Origin: an uncultured Candidatus Saccharibacteria bacterium | GTDB taxonomy: Bacteria > Patescibacteria > Saccharimonadia > Saccharimonadales > CAMLKC01 | Direction: 5' to 3' | Assembly: GCA_946480595.1 (NCBI GenBank) | Contig: CAMLKC010000008.1 | Coordinates: forward strand, 1 to 28,642 | Length of the DNA stretch: 28,642 nucleotides | Part shown: one piece after another, positions 7,187 to 15,597 of the stretch | How positions within the stretch are numbered: the first letter of the stretch is position 1 | Layout: the number at the start of each line of letters is the position of its first letter | Program-made: the position numbers and the translations under genes | Notes under the pieces: generated by a model | The model's input: the letters and a program-made list of their open reading frames with translations, nothing else | The model's database searches: none | What the model was told of the DNA's origin: nothing

Positions 7187-8254
7187 TTACGCTGTACGAC
7201 TGAGGAGGTAGGCGCCAAGTCGTCGCAGGTAGTCTACGAATTGAGGGTTGATGGACTTGTCCGAATCCAGCGCCTGGAGCGCTTTTTGTTCATGCAGATG
7301 CAGTTGTTCTTTTGCGTATTCCAGCGCGCCGGTTTGTTCAAAGATCCGGCGGACATCGTCGCAGTCCTCGGCCGTAGCGCCTTCGTTACCTAATGTGCGA
7401 AGCAGCTTTTTGTTTTGCCCGTCCGTCGCTTGCAGCTTGGCAAAATACAATAGTAGCGTCAGCTTGCCTTCAATAATGTCGTCGTTAGTCCCCTTGCCCG
7501 TATCACTCTCATTTCCGAATGTCCCAATGATATCATCGACGATCTGAAATGCGCTGCCAGCATGAATAGAAAAAACACGAAGACCAGGTGCAAGCGCCGG
7601 TGCACCGGCAAGCTGCGCACCAAGTTCCAGCGGGCTTAAAAAACTGTAGTAGGCAGTCTTCCGTTCCATAACACTCTCAATATCCGCCTTAGTCACCGGC
7701 TCGCGAGTAGCCTCATTATAAATGTCGTCAACCTGCCCGTTAATCGTCACGAGAATATTTTCATGAAAGCTACTGCACGCCCGGCGCGCGATATCAGAGG
7801 AAACGGGTAATGCCAGCAGCTCGGTTGTCGCCTTATGCAACCCCGCATACGCCGCATTCATCGTCTGCACTTCACCATAGTGAGAGGCGCTGCCTTTGAG
7901 GTTGTTTTTGCGGGCGTATTCTTCTAGGACAATATGTGCCGAAGGGCCGCCCCGGCGCAGCCGTGAGCGATCAGCAATGTCGTCAACAATAAGCAGCGAC
8001 GTTTGAATAATCTCAAAGACACGGGCAGCCGCGAGTGCAACAGCCTCATCGGTCCCGCCATGCGCAAAATAACTTTGCATTACCAGCATGCCGCGAAGCC
8101 GCTTGCCGCCCCGTAGCATGACATCGCAAAACGCCCGCACTGGCTCGGGTGAGCCCACTGTACTATCTTGCTGCCACTTAACGGCAACCTGTTCCAAATC
8201 ATCATTTATACGGGCAATCAGCTGCTTGTCGAGAACGTCTTTTACATCGTGCAT
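7187..8254 (-). CDS. Polyprenyl diphosphate synthase
   Basis: A 355-aa trans-isoprenyl diphosphate synthase that condenses isopentenyl diphosphate onto allylic diphosphates, for example to make a lipid carrier or quinone tail. GGKRLRG (49-55) binds IPP. The first Asp-rich motif is VDDIADRS (90-97) followed by LRRGGP. The second is VDDIIG (239-244), with Gly at the position of the third Asp, then GKGTNDDIIEGKLTLL. That arrangement is like actinobacterial IdsA-type enzymes. Chain length cannot be assigned safely; the residues before the first motif (SLLIV) have no bulky aromatic block, which suggests a product longer than farnesyl. Its promoter region is shared with the divergent kinase gene at 8302. 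polA follows with its own -10 box. Confidence 0.92.
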   Translation of the reverse strand: MHDVKDVLDKQLIARINDDLEQVAVKWQQDSTVGSPEPVRAFCDVMLRGGKRLRGMLVMQSYFAHGGTDEAVALAAARVFEIIQTSLLIVDDIADRSRLRRGGPSAHIVLEEYARKNNLKGSASHYGEVQTMNAAYAGLHKATTELLALPVSSDIARRACSSFHENILVTINGQVDDIYNEATREPVTKADIESVMERKTAYYSFLSPLELGAQLAGAPALAPGLRVFSIHAGSAFQIVDDIIGTFGNESDTGKGTNDDIIEGKLTLLLYFAKLQATDGQNKKLLRTLGNEGATAEDCDDVRRIFEQTGALEYAKEQLHLHEQKALQALDSDKSINPQFVDYLRRLGAYLLSRTA

Positions 8255-8261
8255 ACGTACT

Positions 8262-8267
8262 AGTGTA
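8262..8267 (-). promoter_or_regulatory. -10 box of the polyprenyl synthase gene (leaderless)
   Basis: TACACT on the minus strand ends 7 bases before ATG 8254. It overlaps an alternative TATACA hexamer (8264-8269) that would sit 9 bases away. The whole divergent promoter region is only 47 bases. Confidence 0.45.
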
Positions 8268-8287
8268 TACCTCTGGGCAATATTTGG

Positions 8288-8293
8288 TATACT
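8288..8293 (+). promoter_or_regulatory. Extended -10 of the kinase pair (leaderless)
   Basis: TGGTATACT with the hexamer at 8288-8293, ending 8 bases before ATG 8302. No SD lies between. Confidence 0.5.
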
Positions 8294-8301
8294 AATAAAT
8301 A

Positions 8302-8877
8302 ATGAAACATCACGAGAACGTTAAGATTGTCGCGTTCGTCGGCTTGGCCGGCAGCGGCAAAAGCTCCGCAGTAGATTATCTGACCGAAAAGGGCTATCCC
8401 AAAGTATACTTTGGCGGCATTGTCCTGGACGAACTCAAGCGCCGCGGCCTTGAACTGACCCAAGAAAACGAACAACCTATCCGCGAAGAACTTCGCGCGA
8501 CTGAAGGCAAGGATTTCGTGGTAAGGCGCATCATCAGCCAGATTCACGAACTTATTGCAGCCGGCCAGCACCGTATTGTTGCTGACGGCCTATACACATG
8601 GACCGAATACAAAACACTCAAGCACGAATTTCCGGGTGAGATGAATGTCGTCGCGATCGTCGCGCCGCGCCGCCTGCGCCAACACCGTATGGCCGCCCGG
8701 CCTATCCGCCCGCTGACTCCTCCGCAACTCGACCAACGCGACTGGGCTGAAATCGAAAATCTGGAAAAAGGAGGCCCTATCGCCATTGCCGATCATTTCA
8801 TCATGAACGACAAAGACCTCGACCACCTGCACTCGCAGGTAAACGCAGCGCTCGAAGACATTGAATTTTACAAGTAG
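8302..8877 (+). CDS. P-loop nucleotide kinase, UPF0200/dephospho-CoA kinase-like
   Basis: A 191-aa protein with Walker A GLAGSGKS (14-21). A helix-turn VLDELKRRGLELTQEN (41-56) follows, then REELRATEGKDFVVRR (61-76), a Walker B-like RIVADGLYTW (91-100), and a C-terminal ADHFIMND (163-170). This order (GxxGSGK, xxRRGLexT, LRxxxGxDxVxxR, xDGxxxxxE, ADxxIxN) matches the mainly archaeal UPF0200 family as I remember it, which is related to dephospho-CoA kinases and adenylate-type kinases. The true substrate is unknown. It heads a two-gene transcript with another P-loop kinase. ATG 8302 is set by the -10 box 8 bases upstream. Confidence 0.82.
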   Translation: MKHHENVKIVAFVGLAGSGKSSAVDYLTEKGYPKVYFGGIVLDELKRRGLELTQENEQPIREELRATEGKDFVVRRIISQIHELIAAGQHRIVADGLYTWTEYKTLKHEFPGEMNVVAIVAPRRLRQHRMAARPIRPLTPPQLDQRDWAEIENLEKGGPIAIADHFIMNDKDLDHLHSQVNAALEDIEFYK

Positions 8878-8898
8878 TTATAAGACAAGGAGGGTAAA

Positions 8899-9450
8899 TT
8901 GAAACTTTTACTCGTTACGGGACAAAGCGGTGTGGGAAAAACTGCCATCAGCAAAGCCTGCAGCAAGCGGCTAAGTGCCATGTACCTTCGCAGCCGTGAT
9001 ATCGCGCGCCACTTGGCACATGTCCAGGGGTACACCCGCGCGCGCGACTGGATTACGGCCGTAGGTGCCAAGCAGGCGATTCGCGAGATTGACGACTATA
9101 TCCTCACATCCATCGACAATGCCAAAACGGCCGAAATCGTCGTTGTTGACGGAGCCTACGACGGACGGCTGCTCGCCGAGCTTGGCCAGCGCTTCAGACC
9201 TGAGGATATGCATATCGTTGAGGTAACCGCCTCGCAGGAGGTCCGCCTCGAACGAACTGCCACTGAAAACGGGACGGATAAAGACGCCTCTGCCAGAGAA
9301 ATGGAATTTCTCGATGACCTTAAGCGCCAAGTGGGCGTCAGCGAGGTCGTTAACAAAGCCGAGTTGGTAGTTGAAAGCAACGAAGATATTTCGTCGGCGC
9401 TCGATGTTATCTGCTCGCTGTTTATCCCGGCAAAAACTGCCGGCCAATAA
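8899..9450 (+). CDS. P-loop NTPase / nucleotide kinase-like protein
   Basis: A 183-aa protein with Walker A GQSGVGKT (8-15), VVVDGAYDG (a Walker B-like strand) at about 82-90, and a lid-like region with RLERTATENGTDKD near 115-128. It resembles small cytidylate/adenylate kinase-like or AAA proteins, but I cannot name the substrate. The start is TTG at 8899, fixed by a strong AAGGAGG (8887-8893) just upstream; no in-frame ATG fits as well. It follows the 8302 gene after 21 bases and should be co-transcribed with it. The TAA stop lies inside a long perfect palindrome that serves as terminator. Confidence 0.8.
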   Translation: MKLLLVTGQSGVGKTAISKACSKRLSAMYLRSRDIARHLAHVQGYTRARDWITAVGAKQAIREIDDYILTSIDNAKTAEIVVVDGAYDGRLLAELGQRFRPEDMHIVEVTASQEVRLERTATENGTDKDASAREMEFLDDLKRQVGVSEVVNKAELVVESNEDISSALDVICSLFIPAKTAGQ

Positions 9451-9479
9451 AATAAGCTCCCGCGGGAGCTTATTTTATT
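9446..9479. terminator. Bidirectional terminator, 34-base perfect palindrome
   Basis: Two perfect 17-base arms centred between 9462 and 9463, with core CTCCCGCGGGAG and A/T-rich outer parts. The arms give a U-rich tail in either direction. It sits between the convergent kinase operon (stop at 9448-9450, inside the left arm) and the glycosyltransferase gene (stop at 9485), so it can end both transcripts. Confidence 0.88.
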
Positions 9480-9484
9480 TTCAG

Positions 9485-10648
9485 CTATAATCCTCTGAAA
9501 ATCGCTTCAAGCTTTCTCATGTTTTTGTCGGCATCGCTTTTTTCGACAACAGCCTTATGGCCGTTATCTGCCAATACCTGACGGTCACTCTCACTCATAG
9601 AAACGGCACGGTCGATCATTTTCTTCAGGCTCGTAACGTCTTTTGCCTTGCAGGTAAGACCGCTCACGCCGTCTTTTATGATCTCCTGGAGCGCTGGAAT
9701 ATTCGAGCTGAGGACTAGCTTTCGTGACGCCATCGCCTCCAATATTGTCACTGGCAGCCCTTCGTAATGCGAAGGTAGCAGCAATGCATCGGCCATCTGG
9801 TACAGCGCAGGCATTTCGCCGATGCTATATTTGTCGTAGTGTATTTGCACCCTTTCGCCAAGGCCGTGGGTTTCAATATAACTTTCGACCGCTTTTAAAA
9901 ACTCTGGATTGGCGTTCTTTTTGCTGGAAACAATGTAAAAATAAGCGTTTGGCGGAGCACTTTCGGCTGCGCGAACCAGTTCGTAAATACCTTTTTTAGC
10001 GAGCATTCGGGCGGGTGTCAAAAAGACAAACGCCGACTCTGGAAGATGATTCTTTTTCCGCCACGAAGCGCGTGCCCGCTCACCTGCGCGGGCTTCGAAA
10101 TTTTCTAAAATAACCGAATTATAAATAACACGGAGATCGTCTTCCTGAAGGCCAAACTCTTTTGCCCATTCATAAAAAAACATACTCGGGCAAATCGTCA
10201 TTTCGGGACGGGTTGCTGCAAGGACATTCCGAACAAAACTTTTTTCCAGCTCCCAGTCACCAAAATGACCTATGACTTTTTTCTGCTCCTCGGCCGGCAC
10301 ACAGTGAAATGTAAACACCACCTTTGCCTTGATAAGATCGCGCATATAGCCAACAGCCTGCAGTGCCGAAAAATTCGAACAATACACGATATCGAATTTA
10401 CCCGCCGCAAAAAGCGCGTCTTTTAGCTCTTTTACAAAATATTTTGGTCCTTCTTCGCCTTTTTCAAATGCCTTGAAATGCTCGAGATATGTTACGTCGA
10501 ACGGAAAGCGGAGGCGCTTGTCTCCTTTTCCCGTAAACACATGCACGTCGTGACCGTGCCTTTGAAGCGTGGCGGCAGTGATGTACGCCTGCGTTTCACC
10601 GCCGCCAACATCGGGCGGGAAACCGTGGTTAAGTATCGCGATACGCAT
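9485..10648 (-). CDS. Glycosyltransferase, GT4 family
   Basis: A 387-aa GT-B glycosyltransferase. The N-terminal Rossmann half begins MRIAILNHGFPPDVGGGETQ, the Gly-rich acceptor loop typical of GT4. The C-terminal half starts near FVFLTPARMLAKKG (208-220) and carries the EX7E motif with E296 and E304 in HYEGLPVTILEAM, which binds the nucleotide-sugar donor. It has no signal peptide or TM helix and is probably a peripheral inner-face enzyme. The product is unknown; cell-surface polysaccharide or glycolipid assembly is a reasonable guess. ATG 10648 has AAGGA 5 bases upstream and a TATAAA immediately before it. It lies 182 bases downstream of a nucleotidyltransferase gene that could supply an activated sugar. 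Confidence 0.93.
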   Translation of the reverse strand: MRIAILNHGFPPDVGGGETQAYITAATLQRHGHDVHVFTGKGDKRLRFPFDVTYLEHFKAFEKGEEGPKYFVKELKDALFAAGKFDIVYCSNFSALQAVGYMRDLIKAKVVFTFHCVPAEEQKKVIGHFGDWELEKSFVRNVLAATRPEMTICPSMFFYEWAKEFGLQEDDLRVIYNSVILENFEARAGERARASWRKKNHLPESAFVFLTPARMLAKKGIYELVRAAESAPPNAYFYIVSSKKNANPEFLKAVESYIETHGLGERVQIHYDKYSIGEMPALYQMADALLLPSHYEGLPVTILEAMASRKLVLSSNIPALQEIIKDGVSGLTCKAKDVTSLKKMIDRAVSMSESDRQVLADNGHKAVVEKSDADKNMRKLEAIFRGL

Positions 10649-10830
10649 ATACGTCCTTTTTATAGTTAACGTCTTTTCGTTTTTACGTCACATATAATAC
10701 TGCTCAAATAGAATCCTCACCCTTTTTGTATTTGATATAGACGCAAGCCGTATCAGAAAGTTAATGCACTAAAAATGTATAGCGCATGCGTATGTTTCTA
10801 GCTTACCATAAGCTGTATGATTTTTCGCTT
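10649..10830. other. Intergenic region between glycosyltransferase and nucleotidyltransferase genes
   Basis: A 182-base AT-rich gap, the longest gene-free run here. It holds TATAAA next to the GT4 SD on the minus strand, a TATAAT on the plus strand near 10691, and a small hairpin AGCTTA-CCA-TAAGCT (10800-10814) just past the nucleotidyltransferase stop. The hairpin has no T-tract. I see no ORF or known RNA. Confidence 0.5.
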
Positions 10831-11748
10831 TTATACTTCTAAGTAGTCGCCAAACGAAGCCACAGTGACTTCTTCAGGAATAACCGCCCTTTTGAGCGGT
10901 TCGGCGGCAGTGCTGCCGGGAAGGGCGATACAATCTGTCGAGTCGGGATGGAGTGATGCGCCCGGGAAAATAATATTGCCGCGGCTGTCTTTGTGCTGTT
11001 CGTTCAGTTCCTCCACGATACGCCGGAACGAAACCGGCGTGCCCATATCGACATCGACAATGTCCGGCTCAGGAATATACAAATACACCCTGCCCTGAGG
11101 GTTTTGAACATCATAAATATCATTCCACACCTCTCTTGGATCATCGGGATTATCACGAAGGCATTCGCGCAGGCGCTCCAGCAGCCAGTCGCGCCTAAAC
11201 ATATGAATGCCAAGGTCGCCAATGCGGTTTACTTCATGTTCGGGCAGACAAAGGAAGCTCCCCTCGTCTACCGAACGAATATTGTGGCCTGGCAGGTACT
11301 GCGTTGCCAGCAACACGGCGTCAGCGCCCGTTTTTTCAAGCACCGACCGCATTTCGCCAAGAGTTTGGCTGGAAATATGCGTATCACCCGGAATGAGACC
11401 GACGTGTTTTGCCGTCGAATTTTCGATGATCGCCATGTTAAATAACAGCGTATCGATTGGCGAATCTTCGATACAGGTCATTACCGTTTCAACATGATCA
11501 TAGGCTTTTACAAAATCAAGCGTTTCACGGGCGAAACAGCGCGTAACGACTGCTGCGCCGCCAGCTTCGCGGATAGCTCTCAGCGGGATGTCGATCATAC
11601 GAGTGACAGTACCATCTGTATCAAACGCAACCGCTAGCGAAGGTTTTGCACGATTTTCAGTCAGCCGTTGAAGACGCGTACCCAGGCCTCCCGCCGGGAC
11701 AATGCTAAGCCATTCAAAATCGTTCAGTCGCGCCTGATTTACTCTCAT
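10831..11748 (-). CDS. Sugar-phosphate nucleotidyltransferase, GlgC-like
   Basis: A 305-aa nucleotidyltransferase fold. The signature PAGGLGTRL (18-26) with ENRAKPS (31-37, catalytic-type lysine K35) matches ADP-glucose and related sugar-nucleotide pyrophosphorylases. LIPGDTHIS gives the metal-site Asp, and GDLGIHMFRRDWL resembles the GIY segment of GlgC. At 305 aa it is shorter than GlgC (about 400) and the beta-helix C-terminal domain is reduced to a short region, so allosteric control may be missing. The sugar and nucleotide are unknown. It lies 38 bases after rpoD. ATG 11748 has neither a clear SD nor a TAnnnT box at the usual distance, so the start is the least certain in the window. Confidence 0.82.
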   Translation of the reverse strand: MRVNQARLNDFEWLSIVPAGGLGTRLQRLTENRAKPSLAVAFDTDGTVTRMIDIPLRAIREAGGAAVVTRCFARETLDFVKAYDHVETVMTCIEDSPIDTLLFNMAIIENSTAKHVGLIPGDTHISSQTLGEMRSVLEKTGADAVLLATQYLPGHNIRSVDEGSFLCLPEHEVNRIGDLGIHMFRRDWLLERLRECLRDNPDDPREVWNDIYDVQNPQGRVYLYIPEPDIVDVDMGTPVSFRRIVEELNEQHKDSRGNIIFPGASLHPDSTDCIALPGSTAAEPLKRAVIPEEVTVASFGDYLEV

Positions 11749-11786
11749 GGTACTAATCGTCTATTACTGAGTGATCCGAGCTGTTC

Positions 11787-12791
11787 CTAACCAAGGTATT
11801 CGTGAAGCTTCTTGGCATCCTTGTGCTTGCGTAGTTTGGCGAGTGCTTTGGCTTCGATCTGACGAATACGCTCGCGGGTAACGGCAAATTCCTGGCCGAC
11901 TTCTTCTAGGGTGTGGCTCTTGCCGTTTTCCAGGCCAAAGCGCATTTTAACGATCTTCTGTTCGCGTTCTGAAAGCGTTGAAAGAACAGCCTGGACCTGC
12001 TCTTTTAGCAGCTGGCTGGTTGCAGACTCTTCTGGCGTCGCACCGTCTTCGTCTTCAATGAAGTCACCGAGAACGCTGTCTTCGTCTTCGCCGTCGCGGC
12101 CGACACCGGCGTCAAGGCTGGTGATGTCCTGCTTGATTTTAATGACGTATTCGACTTTTTCAGGCTCCATCTCAAGCTCTTTTGCAAGCTCTTCGATGGT
12201 CGGCTCGCGGTTGAGCTCCTGAGTCATGCGGCGCTGGGTACGCAGCAGTTTATTAATCGTCTCTACCATGTGCACAGGAATACGGATCGTACGCGCCTGG
12301 TCGGCAATCGCACGGGTAATCGCCTGGCGAATCCACCAGGTAGCGTAGGTACTGAATTTAAATCCTTTGTCCGGGTCGAACTTTTCAACCGCGCGCAGAA
12401 GCCCGGTGTTGCCTTCCTGAATAAGGTCGAGGAAGTCCAATCCGCGGCCACTATAGCGCTTGGCAATAGAAACGACCAGACGCATGTTGGCTTCGGCCAT
12501 TTTGTCTTTGGCTTTTTTATCCCCAGCAACGACCTTTTGTGCGAGCGCTAGCTCTTCTTCTGCTGAAAGCAGCGGAATCTTACCAATTTCACGCAGATAC
12601 AAGCGAACGCTGTCGTCACTCACATCGTCGAAATATTCGCCGCTGTTAATTGTGTCGATGTCATCTTCTTCCTCGTCGACAAGCTCGTCGATCGCCGGTT
12701 CGTCAAGATCACCGAGCGGACCACCGCTGGCGTCAATCACCCGTTCATCTTCTTCTTCGGGTGGGGTTGGTAGAGTGTTATCTTTGGCCAC
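11787..12791 (-). CDS. rpoD: Primary sigma factor (RNA polymerase sigma-70)
   Basis: A 334-aa primary sigma factor. An acidic N-terminal tail (1-56) replaces most of region 1.1. Region 1.2 starts at [11 protein letters not shown] (60-70). Region 2 spans about 100-170, with the melting/-10 recognition part [16 protein letters not shown] (149-164). Region 3 follows (about 170-250), and region 4 has a helix-turn-helix [20 protein letters not shown] (294-313) for the -35 element. It should recognise the TATAAT boxes seen throughout the window. The start is GTG, overlapping the dnaG stop by 14 bases, with AAAGGAG (12799-12805) 7 bases away. dnaG-rpoD order is the classic macromolecular-synthesis arrangement. 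It is much shorter than E. coli RpoD because the 1.1 and non-conserved regions are missing. Confidence 0.97.
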   Translation of the reverse strand: MAKDNTLPTPPEEEDERVIDASGGPLGDLDEPAIDELVDEEEDDIDTINSGEYFDDVSDDSVRLYLREIGKIPLLSAEEELALAQKVVAGDKKAKDKMAEANMRLVVSIAKRYSGRGLDFLDLIQEGNTGLLRAVEKFDPDKGFKFSTYATWWIRQAITRAIADQARTIRIPVHMVETINKLLRTQRRMTQELNREPTIEELAKELEMEPEKVEYVIKIKQDITSLDAGVGRDGEDEDSVLGDFIEDEDGATPEESATSQLLKEQVQAVLSTLSEREQKIVKMRFGLENGKSHTLEEVGQEFAVTRERIRQIEAKALAKLRKHKDAKKLHEYLG

Positions 12792-14514
12792 GTTTCATCT
12801 CCTTTATTAATTCGTAATGTTGTTTGCGGAGGCGTTCCACTTCGGGTGCGTTACCGTCATGTTCGGCTTCTTTGATTTTTTGCTCGATTTGCTGCTTTTC
12901 GTATTCGGATTTGTATTGGCGGAGTAGTTTGGCTATTTCCATATATTGGTCGTTTTCAGCCCAATTGCCATATCTCTTCTCGGCCCTTAATAATATTATT
13001 TTCACATAGTCATCGAATTTTTGCAATTCTTTTGGCGTTTCACTGAATGGCTCATGAGATTGACCTAGGTACGCCACGACGGCTTTTTGACTTTCGGTAG
13101 CAAATATCTGCACGTCAAAGCCGTTAAATAGCTCGTTGGTGCGAGGGTTCATAAGCGCCAGACCGAGCATGGTGTCAATGTGGTCATAGGTCGGAGTGAG
13201 ATTTTCAGGATGTGCGGTAATAGGCTTCAACTGCTTTTCCTGTGTTGGTGCTCCGGCGCTTAATTTTTCTTTTACTGCTTCAAGCGAAGTACCCACCATG
13301 CGGGCAATCTTCTTTTCGTAATGTTCACGCTCTACCGGATCGCTGAGACCACGCACAACATTCAGCCCGGCTGTCGTAAACGAGCGCTTGCCGCTGGCCG
13401 TGGCAATATCTTCGCGCCCGGCATACTGCTCTAATATCCAGTCAACCGCTGGCTGCGCCGTGTCGATCGCTTTTTGCCAAAGCGCGGCATCTTGTTGGAT
13501 CAGCTCGTCTGGATCTTTCGCATCGCCCGGCAGCGAAATAATCGTGAGCTCCAGGCCAACTTCGCTGGCGATAGGTATCGCACGCTCCGTCGCGGCAATT
13601 CCGGCCTTGTCACCGTCGAATGCCAAGCGCACATTACCCGTCAATCGTTTAAGTGCGCGCAGATGGTTTTCGGTCATCGCCGTTCCCGCCGTTGCCACGA
13701 CCTGCTTTATATCTGCCTGATGGCTGCTCACGACATCAAGGTTACCCTCGACAATAACAGCGTAGTCACTTTTTCGGATCGACTCTTTCGCCTGGCTCAG
13801 CCCAAAGACGTGGCGGCCTTTGTCATATAAAAGTGTCTGCGGCGTATTGAGATATTTCGGTGCGCTGGGGTCGTCCACGATGATTCGTGCGGTAAAACCA
13901 ATCACCTGCCCCGTCGGATCCATCAACGGCACGGTCATGCGGCCGCGGAACATATCGCCCCCAAAGCGGTTGGTTAACCCCGCATCGGCAAGCTCACGTT
14001 TGCTGAACCCTTTTTTAATCAAAAATTGCACCAGCGCATCGCCGGCCGTTGGCGCATAGCCGATACGAAAATCCTGAACAATTTGTTTGGACAACCTGCG
14101 CTTTTTAAACACGTACTCAAGGGCGTGCTGGTTTTTGAGCAAACTGTGCTGATAGTATGTCGCCGCAAGGTCGTGTGCGTCCTGCAGGCGTTTTTTACGC
14201 CGCGAGAGGTCGCGACTGCCGGCTGATTCATATTCCGAAAGATCGACACCGGCCTTTCGGGCCAAGTGCTCGAGTGCCTGGCGAAAGTCCATCCCCTCGG
14301 CTTCCATGACAAAACTAAAGACATCACCTCCCTTGTTAGAAGAAAAATCATGCCAAATATGCTTGTCGGGACTCACAAAAAAACTCGGCGTTTTCTCACC
14401 CGAGAAAGGACTCAGACCTTTGAAGTTACGTCCAGCCCGCTTGAGCTGCATGTACTCTCCAATAACGTCTTCTATGTTAAGACGTGCCCGAACTTCTTCC
14501 TTGGCATCCTGCAT
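12778..14514 (-). CDS. dnaG: DNA primase lacking the zinc-binding ligands
   Basis: A 578-aa primase that makes RNA primers for replication. The N-terminal CHC2-type domain is recognisable ([18 protein letters not shown], 28-45; [12 protein letters not shown], 52-63), but all four zinc ligands of E. coli DnaG (C40, H43, C61, C64) are replaced: by my alignment S35, S38, D56 and S59. The catalytic Toprim core is intact, with EGNLD (256-260) and DGDKAG (300-305). The C-terminal helicase-binding region is shorter and highly charged. A TATAAT box 6 bases upstream sets ATG 14514. The stop overlaps rpoD by 14 bases. Enzyme function is expected, but template recognition must work without zinc. Confidence 0.95.
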   Translation of the reverse strand: MQDAKEEVRARLNIEDVIGEYMQLKRAGRNFKGLSPFSGEKTPSFFVSPDKHIWHDFSSNKGGDVFSFVMEAEGMDFRQALEHLARKAGVDLSEYESAGSRDLSRRKKRLQDAHDLAATYYQHSLLKNQHALEYVFKKRRLSKQIVQDFRIGYAPTAGDALVQFLIKKGFSKRELADAGLTNRFGGDMFRGRMTVPLMDPTGQVIGFTARIIVDDPSAPKYLNTPQTLLYDKGRHVFGLSQAKESIRKSDYAVIVEGNLDVVSSHQADIKQVVATAGTAMTENHLRALKRLTGNVRLAFDGDKAGIAATERAIPIASEVGLELTIISLPGDAKDPDELIQQDAALWQKAIDTAQPAVDWILEQYAGREDIATASGKRSFTTAGLNVVRGLSDPVEREHYEKKIARMVGTSLEAVKEKLSAGAPTQEKQLKPITAHPENLTPTYDHIDTMLGLALMNPRTNELFNGFDVQIFATESQKAVVAYLGQSHEPFSETPKELQKFDDYVKIILLRAEKRYGNWAENDQYMEIAKLLRQYKSEYEKQQIEQKIKEAEHDGNAPEVERLRKQHYELIKEMKRGQR

Positions 14515-14520
14515 ACTGTA

Positions 14521-14526
14521 ATTATA
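14521..14526 (-). promoter_or_regulatory. Extended -10 of dnaG-rpoD (leaderless)
   Basis: TGGTATAAT on the minus strand with the hexamer at 14521-14526, ending 6 bases before ATG 14514. It faces the divergent promoter at 14562-14590. Confidence 0.55.
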
Positions 14527-14561
14527 CCATCTTTACCCCTGTTTCTCAGAGGTTTGCGGGG

Positions 14562-14590
14562 TTGATGCTATACCGTCTATGGTTTACTAT
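14562..14590 (+). promoter_or_regulatory. Promoter of the 221-aa membrane protein gene
   Basis: TTGATG (14562-14567), a 17-base spacer, and TACTAT (14585-14590), ending 6 bases before ATG 14597. It excludes the in-frame ATG at 14579, which lies inside the promoter. Confidence 0.55.
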
Positions 14591-14596
14591 AAGCAT

Positions 14597-15262
14597 ATGT
14601 ATCCTGATCAAAATCAAAATCAGCAACAACCTCCTCAACAGGCACCTCCATCCGGCGTGCCGCCACAGCCTCAATATTCAATCGACTACCTTAACCAAAT
14701 CGCGCCTGCACCTCAAAAACAGGGCCTCAGCAGCCGCATGTTCCTGATGATTATCGGTGGTGGTATTTTCTTGGCAGCCATCGTTGGCCTCTTGATGCTC
14801 TTTTCTGGTGGCGGCTCAGGGCCAACGCAAAAGATGCAGACCCTCGCTGCGCGCGTACAGACACTCGAAAAAATCACTGCTGCCGCTCAGCGAAACATTA
14901 AAAGCAACGATCTTCGCGGCTCCAACAGCAACCTCAGTATTTTCCTTGCTAACACCGACCAAGGAATGATCGATCCGCTTGAGAAAAATGGCATCAGCCT
15001 CACTAAACTCGACAAAACGATTGTCGCTGCTGAAAAAGGTGACGATCTTACCACCAAACTCGAAGATGCCCGCCTCAATGCCGTTTTTGACCGCACCTAC
15101 GCCCGCGAAATGAGCTACCAGCTAGAAGCACTCCGTACACTCATCGTCTCTATCTACAGCGGCACGAAAAGCAAATCCATGCAGGATTTCCTTGAAACCA
15201 CCAACAAAAGCCTCGTCCCTATCAAAAAACAATTCGACACGTTTAACGCTAGCAGTTCTTAA
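14597..15262 (+). CDS. Single-pass membrane protein with Gln/Pro-rich N-terminus
   Basis: A 221-aa protein with a disordered, Gln/Pro-rich cytoplasmic head (1-45), one TM helix at about 48-70 (MFLMIIGGGIFLAAIVGLLMLF), shown here by position, and a helical extracytoplasmic domain of about 150 residues rich in Lys, Asp, Thr and Leu. There are no cysteines. I do not recognise the family. Similar layouts occur in small surface-facing proteins of reduced bacteria, but the function is unknown. The start was chosen because a -35/-10 pair ends 6 bases upstream. Its stop overlaps the stop of the convergent yjbR-like gene (TTAA shared), and there is no terminator between them. Confidence 0.8.
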   Translation: MYPDQNQNQQQPPQQAPPSGVPPQPQYSIDYLNQIAPAPQKQGLSSRMFLMIIGGGIFLAAIVGLLMLFSGGGSGPTQKMQTLAARVQTLEKITAAAQRNIKSNDLRGSNSNLSIFLANTDQGMIDPLEKNGISLTKLDKTIVAAEKGDDLTTKLEDARLNAVFDRTYAREMSYQLEALRTLIVSIYSGTKSKSMQDFLETTNKSLVPIKKQFDTFNASSS

Positions 15263-15597
15263 GCCGCGACAACCAGGTCGTAGCTAAGACGCGCCAGATC
15301 TTTTATTTCGACATCGCTTAACTGGCCCGAACAAATAATAGTGTTCCAGTGCCTTTTGTTCAGGTGATATCCTGGCACGACGGTCTCGTACTTTTCGCGC
15401 AGAACTTCTGCCAGTTGAGGATCACACTTCAGGCTGACGCGCAGTGGCGTGCTGCCTTCGGCAATAATGGCAAACAGTTTGCCCTCGCCAGTTTCTTTGT
15501 GGCCGATTTTATAAACAGAAGTTCCCTCGCCGAATGGAAAATCCAGCCAGGTGTTTGGAAAACTTAAAAGGTATTCTTCGAGTTCTTTGTGGGTCAT
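15259..15597 (-). CDS. MmcQ/YjbR-family protein
   Basis: A 112-aa small protein of the MmcQ/YjbR family (double-wing fold related to the CyaY type). Visible signatures are FPFGEGTSVYKIG near the N-terminus, FAIIAEGSTPLRVSLKCDP in the middle, and a GYHLNKRHWNTI segment (76-87), which is the most characteristic part. The cellular role of the family is not settled; DNA binding has been suggested. The ATG overlaps the orn stop by 4 bases (ATGA), so the two are translationally coupled. Full length for the family and no anomaly seen. Confidence 0.88.
   Translation of the reverse strand: MTHKELEEYLLSFPNTWLDFPFGEGTSVYKIGHKETGEGKLFAIIAEGSTPLRVSLKCDPQLAEVLREKYETVVPGYHLNKRHWNTIICSGQLSDVEIKDLARLSYDLVVAA

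Noticed and set aside
10800..10814. AGCTTACCATAAGCT hairpin as an intrinsic terminator
   Set aside because: Stem of only 6 bp with no T-tract on the relevant strand.
14579..14596. Upstream start (MVYYKH) of the 221-aa membrane protein
   Set aside because: It lies between the -35 and -10 boxes of the promoter that starts transcription near ATG 14597.
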